A DNA stretch of 64,000 nt from Anaerovibrio sp. RM50 (lineage in GTDB: Bacteria > Bacillota > Negativicutes > Selenomonadales > Selenomonadaceae), in NCBI RefSeq assembly GCF_000622005.1, contig NZ_JHWV01000006.1, positions 248,001-312,000 of the forward strand, given 5' to 3'. Shown one piece after another: positions 18,211-27,084 of this stretch (within the stretch, counting starts at the first letter, position 1; every line of letters starts with the position of its first letter). The notes beneath the pieces were generated by a model that searched no databases, was not told where the DNA came from, and saw only the letters and a program-made list of their open reading frames with translations. Both the position numbers and the translations under genes were made by a program.

Positions 18211-18348
18211 AACGAGCTTTAAGATGTCCCCCACCTCTTTAGGTGGGGGAAAACAAACTACAACAGCTGGCGAGCATATCTCCCAGCTCGTTGAAACGCT
18301 AATTGGAAGATTTTTCTTCTAAAGAAGAAAAATTTGAACAATGGCGTT
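18211..18348. repeat. Nested palindromic element, possible IS200/IS605-type end or structured RNA
   Basis: AACGAGCT (18211-18218) pairs with AGCTCGTT (18285-18292) and encloses a perfect CCCCCACC / GGTGGGGG hairpin (18228-18249, 6-nt loop). Immediately after, AACGCTAATTG (18295) pairs imperfectly with CAATGGCGTT (18339-18348) around a perfect ATTTTTCTTC / GAAGAAAAAT hairpin. The CCCCCACC-type hairpin is reminiscent of sequences at IS200/IS605 ends, but no transposase gene is present. A structured RNA is the alternative. Confidence 0.55.
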
Positions 18349-18353
18349 ATAAT

Positions 18354-18410
18354 GGCAGGAGCTATGGCTGTAGCATCGCTAATTGCTACAAACATAGCCC
18401 CTGCCTTTTT
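18354..18410. terminator. Long hairpin at the 3' end of the condensation/cNMP gene
   Basis: Arms GGCAGG-GCTATG-TGTAGCA and TGCTACA-CATAGC-CTGCC form about 18 pairs in three blocks with an 8-nt loop, ending 6 bp before the minus-strand stop codon. The T-run (TTTTT, 18406-18410) is on the plus-strand side, so as a classical terminator it would serve a plus-strand transcript. On the minus strand it can still stabilise the mRNA end. Confidence 0.6.
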
Positions 18411-18411
18411 A

Positions 18412-20265
18412 TTACGACTGTATCCAAAGTCTCTGGTATTTTTCCAGCTGCCGCATGGTATGGAAAATGATATTCTTGGCCAAAAGTGGCGACTTTTTGA
18501 GGGTAGACATCATGTTTACCAACGGCACCACCAATATGGTGGCCTGCTCTGTAATCACCTCGGCGGAAATCTTTACCTTATGCTTTGGCAGCATTGCATT
18601 TTCATTTATCCAGCTGTTTTCCTTTAGTATATCCAAAGTGTTATACCAGCCATCACCGCATTCTATACTGCGGGCCACTTTTCCCGAAATAACGAATACC
18701 AGCTGATTTTCAACATCATGCTCGGAAATACGGTCCCCTTCAAACTTGGTGTAAATCTTGGAACCAAGAATAAACAGCTGTATAATTCCCTGCTCGCACT
18801 CCTGGAACAGGGCAATTCTGGACAGGGCATCCTGAATAATGGAACGGGAATCCTCCTGGGAAACCTCCATTTCTGCAAATTTGGCTTCCCAATGCTTTTC
18901 CAGACGTTCCATAAAGCTTTCCACTGGCTCATCCCAGTCCGTCAGCATCTGCTGCAGTACCAGCATGTAATGCTTCGCCAGTACAGCTATATCATTTTGC
19001 AGATAGGCCTCACCATTGTAATGGAAGGAAATTATAACCTGATTTTCCTCGTTGCGGAAGGACACATCCAAAATCACATCCCGCACATCCCAATGCTTCT
19101 GGCTGACTATGGTGCCCTCCCCGGTGCCCTGAACCTGGGAATATGGCTTTGATTCAGCCAAAAAATCATAGAAGTTCAGAAAATGGTCAAAGGGCTCGCT
19201 CTGCCTTCCCATAAGGTTAATTATGTCCTCCCGCCCAAGGGAAGCGTATGGCTGGGAAACCATAAACTGCTTAAAGGAATCCTTTATTAATGTCTTTACT
19301 GTTGGATTATCCTCTGCCTTCAGCAGGAAAGGCACCAGACTCTGGGCTCCCGGAACAGTTTTTTTCTTTTGGGGAACCAAAAGGCAGTAGCTGACATTTC
19401 TGGCACTGTTGCTGTGCTGCAGCAATAATCCCCAGGCAGTCTGCAGTATTGAAAGGAGCAATAATTTATTTGATTCAGCCCTATTACGCAAGTCCGACAA
19501 AATATCACGGGGCACGTGAACCAAATAGGCATCTTCGCTGTATTTCCCCTTGGAGTCCTGTGGAATCAGATGAGGAATTTTCGGCGATGCCGGCAAATCG
19601 CTGAGCATCTTTTCCCAGTAGTTTTTCACAGGGGTAGTCATAAGGCTGTTTCCCCCAACCACTACTTCCAAAATTTTGGAAATATCCTCTGGCTCCGGAA
19701 GCTTCAATGCCGCCCTGAAGATTTTGTGAAAATCCAGTCTGAAGGCCACAGCCTCCAAAGTAGTAACTATTATTGCATATTCATCTTCTCCCGTGTTGAA
19801 AACGGAAAAACGTATCAACTGTCCTCTGGTAAGATCAAAGCCCAGACGCTTTTCTGCCTCCATGTGCTTCCGCAGCTCCACATCCAGCTCGTCACTGTCC
19901 ACATCCTTCAGATTGTGATAAGCAATTTCCAGGGGAGGATTACGCTTTTTCATAACCACGGCCATAATCATGTTATTAAGGAGAACATAATTGGTCCGCA
20001 ATATATCTTCCTGTACAAAGGCCCGGTCCACCGCCACATTAAAATGGAGGGGTACCAGCTTGCCGCTGATTTTATATATTATTTGCAGCACCGAACCAAT
20101 AGGAGCAGAGCCGCCCTTAGTACTGAACACCCCTTTTTCCTCAGCTGAAAGCTCACGAATATAATCAATATTGTGGGCCAGCACATTTTCCTGCTGGTTG
20201 TACATTTCAGCCAAAGAAGCTTTATATTCCGCGGGCAGGCTAGGAAATAACATTTTTTCTTCCAT
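18412..20265 (-). CDS. Degenerate NRPS-type condensation domain fused to cNMP-binding-like domain
   Basis: 617 aa. Residues about 25-470 follow the condensation-domain fold. Seen are the N-terminal half, a central LRNRAESNKLLLLSILQTAW helix typical of C domains, and a VPFLLKAEDNPTVKTLIKD segment. The catalytic HHxxxDG is replaced (TLEAVAFRLD), so acyl/peptidyl condensation is unlikely. Residues about 490-610 look like a cyclic-nucleotide-binding beta barrel (LVFVISGKVAR) with a degenerate phosphate cassette (INENAMLP). Start ATG 20265 follows GGGGGA; an ATG at 20283 is alternative. It is the last gene after the SpoIIE phosphatase, 36 bp downstream, so probably part of that signalling operon. 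Function unknown. Confidence 0.75.
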   Translation of the reverse strand: MEEKMLFPSLPAEYKASLAEMYNQQENVLAHNIDYIRELSAEEKGVFSTKGGSAPIGSVLQIIYKISGKLVPLHFNVAVDRAFVQEDILRTNYVLLNNMIMAVVMKKRNPPLEIAYHNLKDVDSDELDVELRKHMEAEKRLGFDLTRGQLIRFSVFNTGEDEYAIIVTTLEAVAFRLDFHKIFRAALKLPEPEDISKILEVVVGGNSLMTTPVKNYWEKMLSDLPASPKIPHLIPQDSKGKYSEDAYLVHVPRDILSDLRNRAESNKLLLLSILQTAWGLLLQHSNSARNVSYCLLVPQKKKTVPGAQSLVPFLLKAEDNPTVKTLIKDSFKQFMVSQPYASLGREDIINLMGRQSEPFDHFLNFYDFLAESKPYSQVQGTGEGTIVSQKHWDVRDVILDVSFRNEENQVIISFHYNGEAYLQNDIAVLAKHYMLVLQQMLTDWDEPVESFMERLEKHWEAKFAEMEVSQEDSRSIIQDALSRIALFQECEQGIIQLFILGSKIYTKFEGDRISEHDVENQLVFVISGKVARSIECGDGWYNTLDILKENSWINENAMLPKHKVKISAEVITEQATILVVPLVNMMSTLKKSPLLAKNIIFHTMRQLEKYQRLWIQS

Positions 20266-20301
20266 AAAATCCCCCATCCCCATTATAGTGCACTGACTAA
20301 A

Positions 20302-22509
20302 TTACGCTTTTGTCTTTCCGTCGAAGACCAGTGCCAACATAGTCATATCGTCAGACTGTTCCGCATCACCAACATAGTCGTTTAAAACCTTCTTTAATTC
20401 CAAAAGCAGCTCCTGGGCATCCTTTTCCCCGGCATTGATATTGTTCAGTGCTTCCAGCAGCCGTTTTTCCCCAAAGAGCTCCTTGGCTTCATTCAATGCC
20501 TCCGTAACTCCGTCAGTGTAAAGCACCAGCCTGTCACCTTCACCCAGAGTCAGCTCCTGTCCCTTGTAATCAATGCCATCCATACCGCCCATTACAAAGT
20601 TCCGCTCCACTTCTATGAACTCAAAGTGTTTTTCTCCGGCCCGATAAATCACCGGCGGATTATGGCCCGCATTGACATAGGTGAATTTGCCATTGGTGAG
20701 GTTCAAAATACCCATGAATGCAGTTACAAACATCATGGCGTCATTATTCTGGCAAAGCTGGTCGTTGGTCCTTGCCATTACCTTGGCCAGATCCTTCTCG
20801 CTGGCCATGGATATAACGGAGTTTTTCAGCATGGTCTTGGCGATAACCATAAATAACGCCGCCGGAACTCCCTTGCCGGAAACGTCCGCAATGGTAACAA
20901 GCAGATGTTCATCATCCACCATGTAAAAATCATAGAAATCGCCGCCAACCTCCTTGGCCGCCTGCATGGTGGCATAAATATCAAACTCCTCATGCTCAGG
21001 GGCAAATGGGAAAATATGAGGCAGCATACTCTCCTGAATATTGGTGGCTACTGCCAGCTCCGTGGCAATATGCTCCTTTTCCATGGTTACCTTGGTAAGA
21101 TGCTCCATATAATTCTGCAGCTTATCCGTCATGTTATTGAAGGCATCAGCCAAGGATTCCAGCTCGTCCCCAGTCTTAACGTTTACTTTCTTTTCCAAAT
21201 GACCATCGGCAATTTCCTTAACGCCAACGATTAGTTTCTTAATAGGCCCTACAAACATATTTGTTAGCCAGTTGGACATATGATAAAGCAGTACCAGAGC
21301 TGACCACAGACAGAAAATCGTCACCAGAACAATATTCACCAAATGGGATTTCATAACATCCCTAAAGCTGTTGACCTGGGACACAATAGTTTCTCTGGCC
21401 ATCACCACAGGGCTCATAACCTCATTTTTGGACACCATTGTTCCAAAGCTCCAGTTAATCTGAGGCATAGGAGCAAAGGCCAGAAAGTATTCCTCTCCGT
21501 CCAGCTCCACTATTTGCCAGCCCTTTTCTCCCGCTATCATTTTTACTGCCGTATTGGAAAGGCTTACATTATCATTATGAAGCAGATTTGTCCCCTCCAC
21601 ATCGGACAATGGCCCTTCGTGGCTAGTGGACAGCATAATATTGCCCTTATTGTTCATAACGAAGCTGATACCGGAATCACCTAAAAGAGAGTCGTTCATT
21701 ATATCGGAAATGGATTTTACGGAGCAGGCAATGGCCACTACACCCGCAAAGCCATCATTGTCTTCATAGGGAGCAGAGCAGGTGAAGCTAGGGTATCCGT
21801 CAGCTCCCACGTAAATATCGTGGAAGGTTATGGTGCCATGATCCTGGGTATTTTTATACCAGCCTCTCTCCGTGGGCTCATAGGTCTGCAGAAATTCCTC
21901 TGTCATGTGGATATATTCCTTGCCCGGTGCGTTATCCGCTGCAATGATATATCCGTGCTTTGAACCGAGAAACAGGGATGATTCATATTGACGATACTTG
22001 CGGGCCATAGGCTCAATATAAGCTGCCGCCTGGGAAACAAGACTAATTTCCCGCTGTAACTCCGGAGTCACACCCACAGCTTGAAGCCGTGCCCCCTCAT
22101 GAAGATACACCTCACCGCTCTTTATGGGCTGAAACCGTGGATCCGGCAGCTGACGCCCCGCATAATATTCCGGGTGCTGAAGAATGTTTTCCACGCCGCT
22201 GACCAGATAATTTGTATCGTTGGTAATCGTCCACAGCTCCGTTTCAATTGAATCGGCCCTGGTATGGGCCACATCCGTAAGGCGGTCGGCAATCTGCTGG
22301 CTGGTTACCTTTTCGATATAGTTGGCCGTAGTACCACTGAGCACTTCACTCTGACTCGTAAAAACATTATTCATGGTAAAAAGTCCGTACACAACTACAG
22401 CCCCCACCACCACAAACATGGTCAGGCTTCCCAGCAATATCAGACGAAAAATTCGGGTGCGTATACTTTTCTTTTTCATAAAGAACCATGAATAAATTAG
22501 TTCTTTCAT
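20302..22509 (-). CDS. CACHE-HAMP-SpoIIE (PP2C) phosphatase, RsbU/SpoIIE-like
   Basis: 735 aa membrane sensor phosphatase. A first helix (about 22-45), an extracellular double-CACHE sensor (about 50-385, with TERGWYKNT), a second helix (about 392-415), a HAMP linker (about 418-472, GDELESLADAFNNM) and a C-terminal SpoIIE/PP2C domain (about 500-730, with GGDFYDFY, ADVSGKG and DDMTMLAL metal-binding residues). It should dephosphorylate the STAS antagonist encoded just upstream in response to an external small molecule. ATG 22509 follows AAGGGTGA. Confidence 0.92.
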   Translation of the reverse strand: MKELIYSWFFMKKKSIRTRIFRLILLGSLTMFVVVGAVVVYGLFTMNNVFTSQSEVLSGTTANYIEKVTSQQIADRLTDVAHTRADSIETELWTITNDTNYLVSGVENILQHPEYYAGRQLPDPRFQPIKSGEVYLHEGARLQAVGVTPELQREISLVSQAAAYIEPMARKYRQYESSLFLGSKHGYIIAADNAPGKEYIHMTEEFLQTYEPTERGWYKNTQDHGTITFHDIYVGADGYPSFTCSAPYEDNDGFAGVVAIACSVKSISDIMNDSLLGDSGISFVMNNKGNIMLSTSHEGPLSDVEGTNLLHNDNVSLSNTAVKMIAGEKGWQIVELDGEEYFLAFAPMPQINWSFGTMVSKNEVMSPVVMARETIVSQVNSFRDVMKSHLVNIVLVTIFCLWSALVLLYHMSNWLTNMFVGPIKKLIVGVKEIADGHLEKKVNVKTGDELESLADAFNNMTDKLQNYMEHLTKVTMEKEHIATELAVATNIQESMLPHIFPFAPEHEEFDIYATMQAAKEVGGDFYDFYMVDDEHLLVTIADVSGKGVPAALFMVIAKTMLKNSVISMASEKDLAKVMARTNDQLCQNNDAMMFVTAFMGILNLTNGKFTYVNAGHNPPVIYRAGEKHFEFIEVERNFVMGGMDGIDYKGQELTLGEGDRLVLYTDGVTEALNEAKELFGEKRLLEALNNINAGEKDAQELLLELKKVLNDYVGDAEQSDDMTMLALVFDGKTKA

Positions 22510-22571
22510 AAAATCACCCTTAGCGTTTTTACAAAATTAAATCCAGCATGTCAATTCAAGCCAATTTCCCA

Positions 22572-22871
22572 TTAATTTTCAATATCAAGAAAATTGGAGA
22601 AGCCGGTCATTTCCAAAACGTCCATTACATCCTCGTTGACGTGATAAATTTTCATGGTGCCCTGCTTGTTCATGCGCTTCTGGGCTACCAGCAATACGCG
22701 GAGGCCGGCTGATGCCACAAAATCCAGCTCGGCAAAATCAAAGGTCAACTCCTCAATGCCATTTACATCATTTTGAATGACCTTGTCCAAATCCCCGGCT
22801 GACACAGCATCCAGACGTCCCACCAAGGATATTTTTAATTTATTGCCATCTAATTCCTTTTTGATTTCCAT
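22572..22871 (-). CDS. STAS anti-anti-sigma factor-like antagonist
   Basis: 99 aa single STAS domain of SpoIIAA/RsbV type. The phosphorylatable Ser is S54 in FVASAGLRVLL (SpoIIAA has DSSG at this point; the preceding Asp is Ala here). Phosphorylation by the RsbW-like kinase (22958-23380) and dephosphorylation by the SpoIIE protein (20302-22509) is the standard cycle. ATG follows AAGGGG. Lies between those two genes. Confidence 0.93.
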   Translation of the reverse strand: MEIKKELDGNKLKISLVGRLDAVSAGDLDKVIQNDVNGIEELTFDFAELDFVASAGLRVLLVAQKRMNKQGTMKIYHVNEDVMDVLEMTGFSNFLDIEN

Positions 22872-22957
22872 AGTAATTTACCCCTTTCACACTATACCCT
22901 TTTAGTATTCGTTCTATAATTGCGTTTTTCCTGCTGTAATGTGGTTTTTCCTACCAT

Positions 22958-23380
22958 TTATATAGATTTTACAATGGTAAGAATATTTTGCCCGTCCTCA
23001 TGCTGATATGTAATATCATCCACATTTTTCTTTACCAAAAATATCCCCAGGCCCCCAATAGGCCTGTCCTCCAGCTCCATGTTTACATCCGGGTCTGGCT
23101 GCTTCAAAGGATTATAAGGTGATCCGTGGTCCATAAATTTTAATCTGAATTTGGCAGCATCGTCCTCAAGGCAGCCCTCAATAGTCACCTTTCCCGTATC
23201 ATCGCCATAGGCATAGTTGGCAATATTGGAGAAAATCTCCTCCACCACAAGCTCCAGCTGCATTCTGATTTTTGGGGAGCAATCCTTTTCTTTAAGGAAC
23301 TCCTCCACAAACTCATTTACCTTGGTTAAATTTTCCAGCTCAGCATCAAGGACAATTTTCTTGCTTTCCTGTGAGTCCAT
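22958..23380 (-). CDS. RsbW/SpoIIAB-like serine kinase (anti-sigma-type HATPase)
   Basis: 140 aa HATPase_c domain protein. The N-box (VEEIFSNIANYAY) keeps Glu and both Asn, G1 is MDHGSPYNPL with the Asp, and G2 is GGLGIFLVKK, so it should bind ATP and phosphorylate the STAS protein. ATG follows GGAGGGGG. In sigma-factor systems this protein sequesters a sigma factor; none is encoded in the window. First gene of the partner-switching set. Confidence 0.92.
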   Translation of the reverse strand: MDSQESKKIVLDAELENLTKVNEFVEEFLKEKDCSPKIRMQLELVVEEIFSNIANYAYGDDTGKVTIEGCLEDDAAKFRLKFMDHGSPYNPLKQPDPDVNMELEDRPIGGLGIFLVKKNVDDITYQHEDGQNILTIVKSI

Positions 23381-23396
23381 AGAACCCCCTCCGAAA

Positions 23397-23424
23397 ATAT
23401 CATTTCACCAAACTTATTCGTCAA
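23397..23424 (-). promoter_or_regulatory. Possible promoter of the partner-switching operon
   Basis: -35 TTGACG at 23424-23419, 16-bp spacer, -10 TGATAT at 23402-23397 on the minus strand, in the 66-bp gap after the aminotransferase gene. Reasonable but not consensus. Confidence 0.45.
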
Positions 23425-23446
23425 CAATATTTCGTATTTACTATTT

Positions 23447-24610
23447 TTAATCAATGTATGCCTTTATGCTCTTTTCCAGTCTTTCCAGACCGTCCATCAA
23501 TACTGACCTTGGACAGGCAATATTCATCCGCAAAAATTGTCTGCCCGCTTCGCCAAATTCTGCTCCCTCAGATAAAAACAGACCGCTGTCCTTACGTATG
23601 AACTCCATGAGCTCCACGGAATCTTTACAGAAGCCTGAGCAATCCAGCCACAAAAGATATGTGGCATCGGAAGGAACCATATATACACCAGGTATATTTT
23701 TCTCCATATACTCCTGACATACCTTCTTATTTTCATAAATATATTCACGAAGCTGGTCAAGCCACTCCGCCCCATGATTAAATGCCGCTATGGTGGCCTC
23801 CATGGCTATGATATTTGGCTCAGCCACCTCGTCCGTATTCAGCCGGCGCCACATCTTATGACGGAGGAAATCGTTTGGCACCATTACTGCCGCAGAGTTT
23901 ACACCCGCCATATTAAAGGTCTTGGTGGGAGCCAAACATGTTACGCTGATGTCCCTGCAGGTATCTGATACAGAGGCAAAGGGAACGTACTCCTTCCCCG
24001 GATCAGTGAGATCGCAATGGATTTCATCGGCTATTACCGTCACGTTATACTTGGCACAAAGCTCCCCCACCTTAAATAGCTCATAGCTGCTCCACAAATG
24101 CCCCGAAGGATTCTGTGGATTGCAAAGAATCATGAGACTCACCTGGGGATCGGATAAATCCTCCTCCAGGCGCTCAAAATCCATGGAATAGTTTTTGCCG
24201 TCGTATTTCAGGGGGCTTTCCACCACAAAACGGCCATTATTTTCAATGGAATTAAAGAAATTATTATATACAGGAGTCTGTATCAGCACCTTCTCCGCGG
24301 GGCTGGTAAGCTTTCTCACCGCCGATGAAATAGCCGGGAGCACCCCTGTGGTAAATACCAGCCATTCCGGCTCAATCCGGAAATTATGACGCTCTCTCCA
24401 CCAGATGACATAGGCTTCACTCCAGGCCTCCGGGATTATAGAATAGCCCAGAGCCCCCACCTTCAGTTTCTCCTGAATCGCCTCCATAATGGGAGCTGCC
24501 ACGGGAAAATCCATATCCGCCACCCACATGGGCAGTTCATTTTCCCCCACATCCCATTTCAGAGAATTAGTGTTACGCCGGTTAATCACCTTGTCAAAAT
24601 CATACTTCAC
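23447..24610 (-). CDS. PatB/MalY-type PLP aminotransferase / cystathionine beta-lyase
   Basis: 387 aa fold-type I PLP enzyme. It opens with the family signature (FDKVINRRNTNSLKWD; MWVADMDFP), the Schiff-base Lys is in APTKTFNMAG, and NPQNPSG and ADEIHCDL contact the cofactor. C-S lyase activity on cystathionine or cysteine is usual for this group. Start GTG 24610 overlaps the MATE stop by 4 bp (GTGA) with AGGGGG inside the MATE gene, so the two are translationally coupled. Confidence 0.9.
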   Translation of the reverse strand: MKYDFDKVINRRNTNSLKWDVGENELPMWVADMDFPVAAPIMEAIQEKLKVGALGYSIIPEAWSEAYVIWWRERHNFRIEPEWLVFTTGVLPAISSAVRKLTSPAEKVLIQTPVYNNFFNSIENNGRFVVESPLKYDGKNYSMDFERLEEDLSDPQVSLMILCNPQNPSGHLWSSYELFKVGELCAKYNVTVIADEIHCDLTDPGKEYVPFASVSDTCRDISVTCLAPTKTFNMAGVNSAAVMVPNDFLRHKMWRRLNTDEVAEPNIIAMEATIAAFNHGAEWLDQLREYIYENKKVCQEYMEKNIPGVYMVPSDATYLLWLDCSGFCKDSVELMEFIRKDSGLFLSEGAEFGEAGRQFLRMNIACPRSVLMDGLERLEKSIKAYID

Positions 24611-26010
24611 TCCATTGACCCCCTATTTTCCCATTTTTGTTTATAGATTCTAACCAGGAAAAGTAAACCCCTAAAACATATTTCAAGACACATGGCGGTC
24701 CATACCCCACGCAGTCCGTAAATACCAACCAGATATAACGCCAAAGGCATGCGTACTCCCCACATGCTGGCAAGATTCATAATGCTGGAGAACATGGTAT
24801 CCCGTACCCCCCGCAGAGCCCCTGCTCCCACTATGGAAAGTGCGAAAAGGGGTTCAGCCAGCAGCTGAATACGAAGTACCTCAACACCCAGGTCCTGCAC
24901 TGTCCTGACAGGTGTAAGGAAGGCAAATACAGCTGGTGCCGCCACGTACATAATGGCAGCCAAAGCCCCCATGGTAAACATGCCAGTTCCCAGTGAAAAC
25001 CAGGCAAATCCCTTGGCAAAGGCGGGCTTTTTTGCCCCAACACTCTGTCCCACCAGGGTGGTTGCCGCAATGGCAATACCGGAGCCCGGCATATAGCAAA
25101 AGGATTCCGCCGTAATGGCAAAGGAGTTTGCAGCAATGGCCACAGTACCCAATGGGGCCACAATAACCATCATGACAATCATGGCTCCCGTGAGAACCCC
25201 CTGCTCAAGGGCTATAGGGCAGCTGATTTTCAGGGCATCTACCACACAATCCTTGGTAATATGCCACTTCATACCCTCCTTCTGGCGGGTATATTTTCTC
25301 CTGAGCATTGCCAGATAAAGCAATATGCAGGCAGTAACTCCCTCAGCAGCAACGGTGCCAAGGGCTGCCCCCCTGACTCCAAGGCCAATGCCCGGCCACC
25401 ACAGATCTATCCCCAGCAGGGCAATATACCCCGCAGGAAAGATAAACAGGGCATTAAAGCCAATATCCATCACGCACATAATGCTGTTGAAGAAGCTGGC
25501 AGATTTCATACTGCCGGAGCTCTGCAACATGGCGGTGGCCAAAATCCGCAGCATAACAATAGGCATGCCAAACATATACACCTGAAAATAATCATAGGCT
25601 CCCACATAAATCTCAGGAGTGGCTCCCAGCCACCCTGGAAGATATGGGCTTATAAAAACACCAATTGCTGATATGCACAATGCAAAGGCCGTGACACATA
25701 TTAGTCCCTGTCTGAAGGTATCACGGGAATATTGGAGCTTTTTGGCCCCAATAAACTGGGCCACCTGAACGGAAAAGCCCTGAACTGCAGCCATTCCTAC
25801 GCCATATACAAACCACAGCACAGGCGCCACCAGACCTATGGAGGCAGAGGCCGCCGCCCCCAGACTGCCCACCATGGCAGCATCTATGTATTCCATAACA
25901 ATATAGGTCATCTGGGCCAGCATGGCCGGGATACTCAGGCTCCATACGCATTTTAGCATTTGCCGCCAATGCAGTTCTTTTTCATTATGGATTACACTTA
26001 TGATATTCAT
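24607..26010 (-). CDS. MATE-family efflux transporter
   Basis: 467 aa, about 12 membrane helices in two internally homologous halves, with MATE hallmarks such as MEYIDAAMVGSLG and the AGALRGVRDT loop in the second half. It is a cation-coupled exporter of small organic compounds. ATG 26010 follows AAGGAATG, 20 bp past the DUF3737 stop; cotranscribed with the PatB-type gene. Confidence 0.93.
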   Translation of the reverse strand: MNIISVIHNEKELHWRQMLKCVWSLSIPAMLAQMTYIVMEYIDAAMVGSLGAAASASIGLVAPVLWFVYGVGMAAVQGFSVQVAQFIGAKKLQYSRDTFRQGLICVTAFALCISAIGVFISPYLPGWLGATPEIYVGAYDYFQVYMFGMPIVMLRILATAMLQSSGSMKSASFFNSIMCVMDIGFNALFIFPAGYIALLGIDLWWPGIGLGVRGAALGTVAAEGVTACILLYLAMLRRKYTRQKEGMKWHITKDCVVDALKISCPIALEQGVLTGAMIVMMVIVAPLGTVAIAANSFAITAESFCYMPGSGIAIAATTLVGQSVGAKKPAFAKGFAWFSLGTGMFTMGALAAIMYVAAPAVFAFLTPVRTVQDLGVEVLRIQLLAEPLFALSIVGAGALRGVRDTMFSSIMNLASMWGVRMPLALYLVGIYGLRGVWTAMCLEICFRGLLFLVRIYKQKWENRGSME

Positions 26011-26029
26011 TCAAACATTCCTTGGTATA

Positions 26030-26878
26030 TTATTTATTATCTGTAAAAACCAGTTCAGTGGCATTCCTGTCAATGGCAGGATCATCAAAAATAAGCTCCT
26101 CAACTCCCACAGCCTTAATGCGCCCGGAAATCGGGTTCTTTATGCTGACTACCTTTGTGGTAATCTCTGCATCAATATCAGACACGTATTCAAAGGCCAA
26201 ATCTGTATTTAAAAGACGGCCGTTTTTCAGGGTAACATTCTTCATGTAGCATAACCCCTGATTGCTCTCTATAGTACAGTTTACAAAGGTAACATTTTCG
26301 GAGTTCCAGCCAATGTATTCACCGCAGATATAGCTGTCATAAACAGTTACATTTTTGCAGTTCCAAAAGGCATCCTTGGAAATCATCTTGGCATTATGTA
26401 CCTCCACATTTTCACAGCCGTCAAAGGAATAATTCCCCGCCAGATTGAATCCATCAATCTTTATGTTTTTGCTGTCCATGGCAAAGTAGTTGCCCTTGGC
26501 GGAAACATTATTCATTTCAATATTATTGCAATGCCACAGGGTTTCATCGGCATTTAAGAAATTCACGTGATTAAGCTTAATGCCATCACAGCGTCTGAAG
26601 CCCTTTGGTGCCTCAAAGAGCACATCCTCAAAAACAACATTGTCCGTGTACCAGATTCCCGCCCGGCCCATTTCAAAAACAGAACTGTTCCTCACGGTAA
26701 TGTCCTTGCTGTACCACAGGGGATACTTCCACTGGAAGCTGGTATTTTCAATGGTAATATTTCTGCTTTCCTTTAAAGGGGACTCCCCATCGGCAAAGAT
26801 GCAGTTCTTTATCTCCAAATCCTTACCCATGAACAAGGCCCTCTCACCGGTAAGTCTCTGCTCATTAATTACTTTCAT
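26030..26878 (-). CDS. DUF3737 right-handed beta-helix protein
   Basis: 282 aa. A succession of about 20-residue coils of the type N-(IV)-x-(IV)-x-N-x-x (KNITIENTSFQW, ENVTFVNCTIES and similar) makes a parallel beta-helix, as in the DUF3737 family. No signal peptide. Function is not known. Start ATG 26878 is 7 nt after GGAGG; the open frame to 26932 is not used. It heads a run with the MATE and PatB-type genes. Confidence 0.88.
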   Translation of the reverse strand: MKVINEQRLTGERALFMGKDLEIKNCIFADGESPLKESRNITIENTSFQWKYPLWYSKDITVRNSSVFEMGRAGIWYTDNVVFEDVLFEAPKGFRRCDGIKLNHVNFLNADETLWHCNNIEMNNVSAKGNYFAMDSKNIKIDGFNLAGNYSFDGCENVEVHNAKMISKDAFWNCKNVTVYDSYICGEYIGWNSENVTFVNCTIESNQGLCYMKNVTLKNGRLLNTDLAFEYVSDIDAEITTKVVSIKNPISGRIKAVGVEELIFDDPAIDRNATELVFTDNK

Positions 26879-27060
26879 TGTCTTTCCTCCATTCACATTC
26901 ACATATACATGAATACCTATTGTGAATTCCATTCTATTTTAATTCTGAGTAAAACACTCCGCTATATGTAATCAAATTTCAATGAAAACAAAATGAAAAA
27001 CTCCACCTATCACACTTTCTACATAAGATGGCAAAATTCCTTTATTTTTCACAATTTAAA

Positions 27061-27084
27061 AGGCCGACTCCCTGAGACGGCCTA
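27061..27084 (-). terminator. Terminator of the redox cluster
   Basis: Stem AGGCCG / CGGCCT with an 11-nt loop, followed by TTTTAAATT on the minus strand; it overlaps the stop codon of the polyferredoxin gene. The 180 bp up to the DUF3737 gene is AT-rich and otherwise featureless. Confidence 0.8.

Larger units (their letters stand above)
18098..18411. other. Non-coding, highly structured interval
   Basis: No credible gene. The DUF6033-like gene's promoter must be at the low end. From 18211 on, the sequence is almost entirely inverted repeats (listed separately as a repeat and a hairpin). Confidence 0.7.

Noticed and set aside
22872-22957. Two AGGAAAAAC direct repeats between the RsbW-like and STAS genes, considered as an operator
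   Set aside because: Nine-base AT/purine-rich repeats in a short leader are weak evidence; no promoter was clearly placed there.
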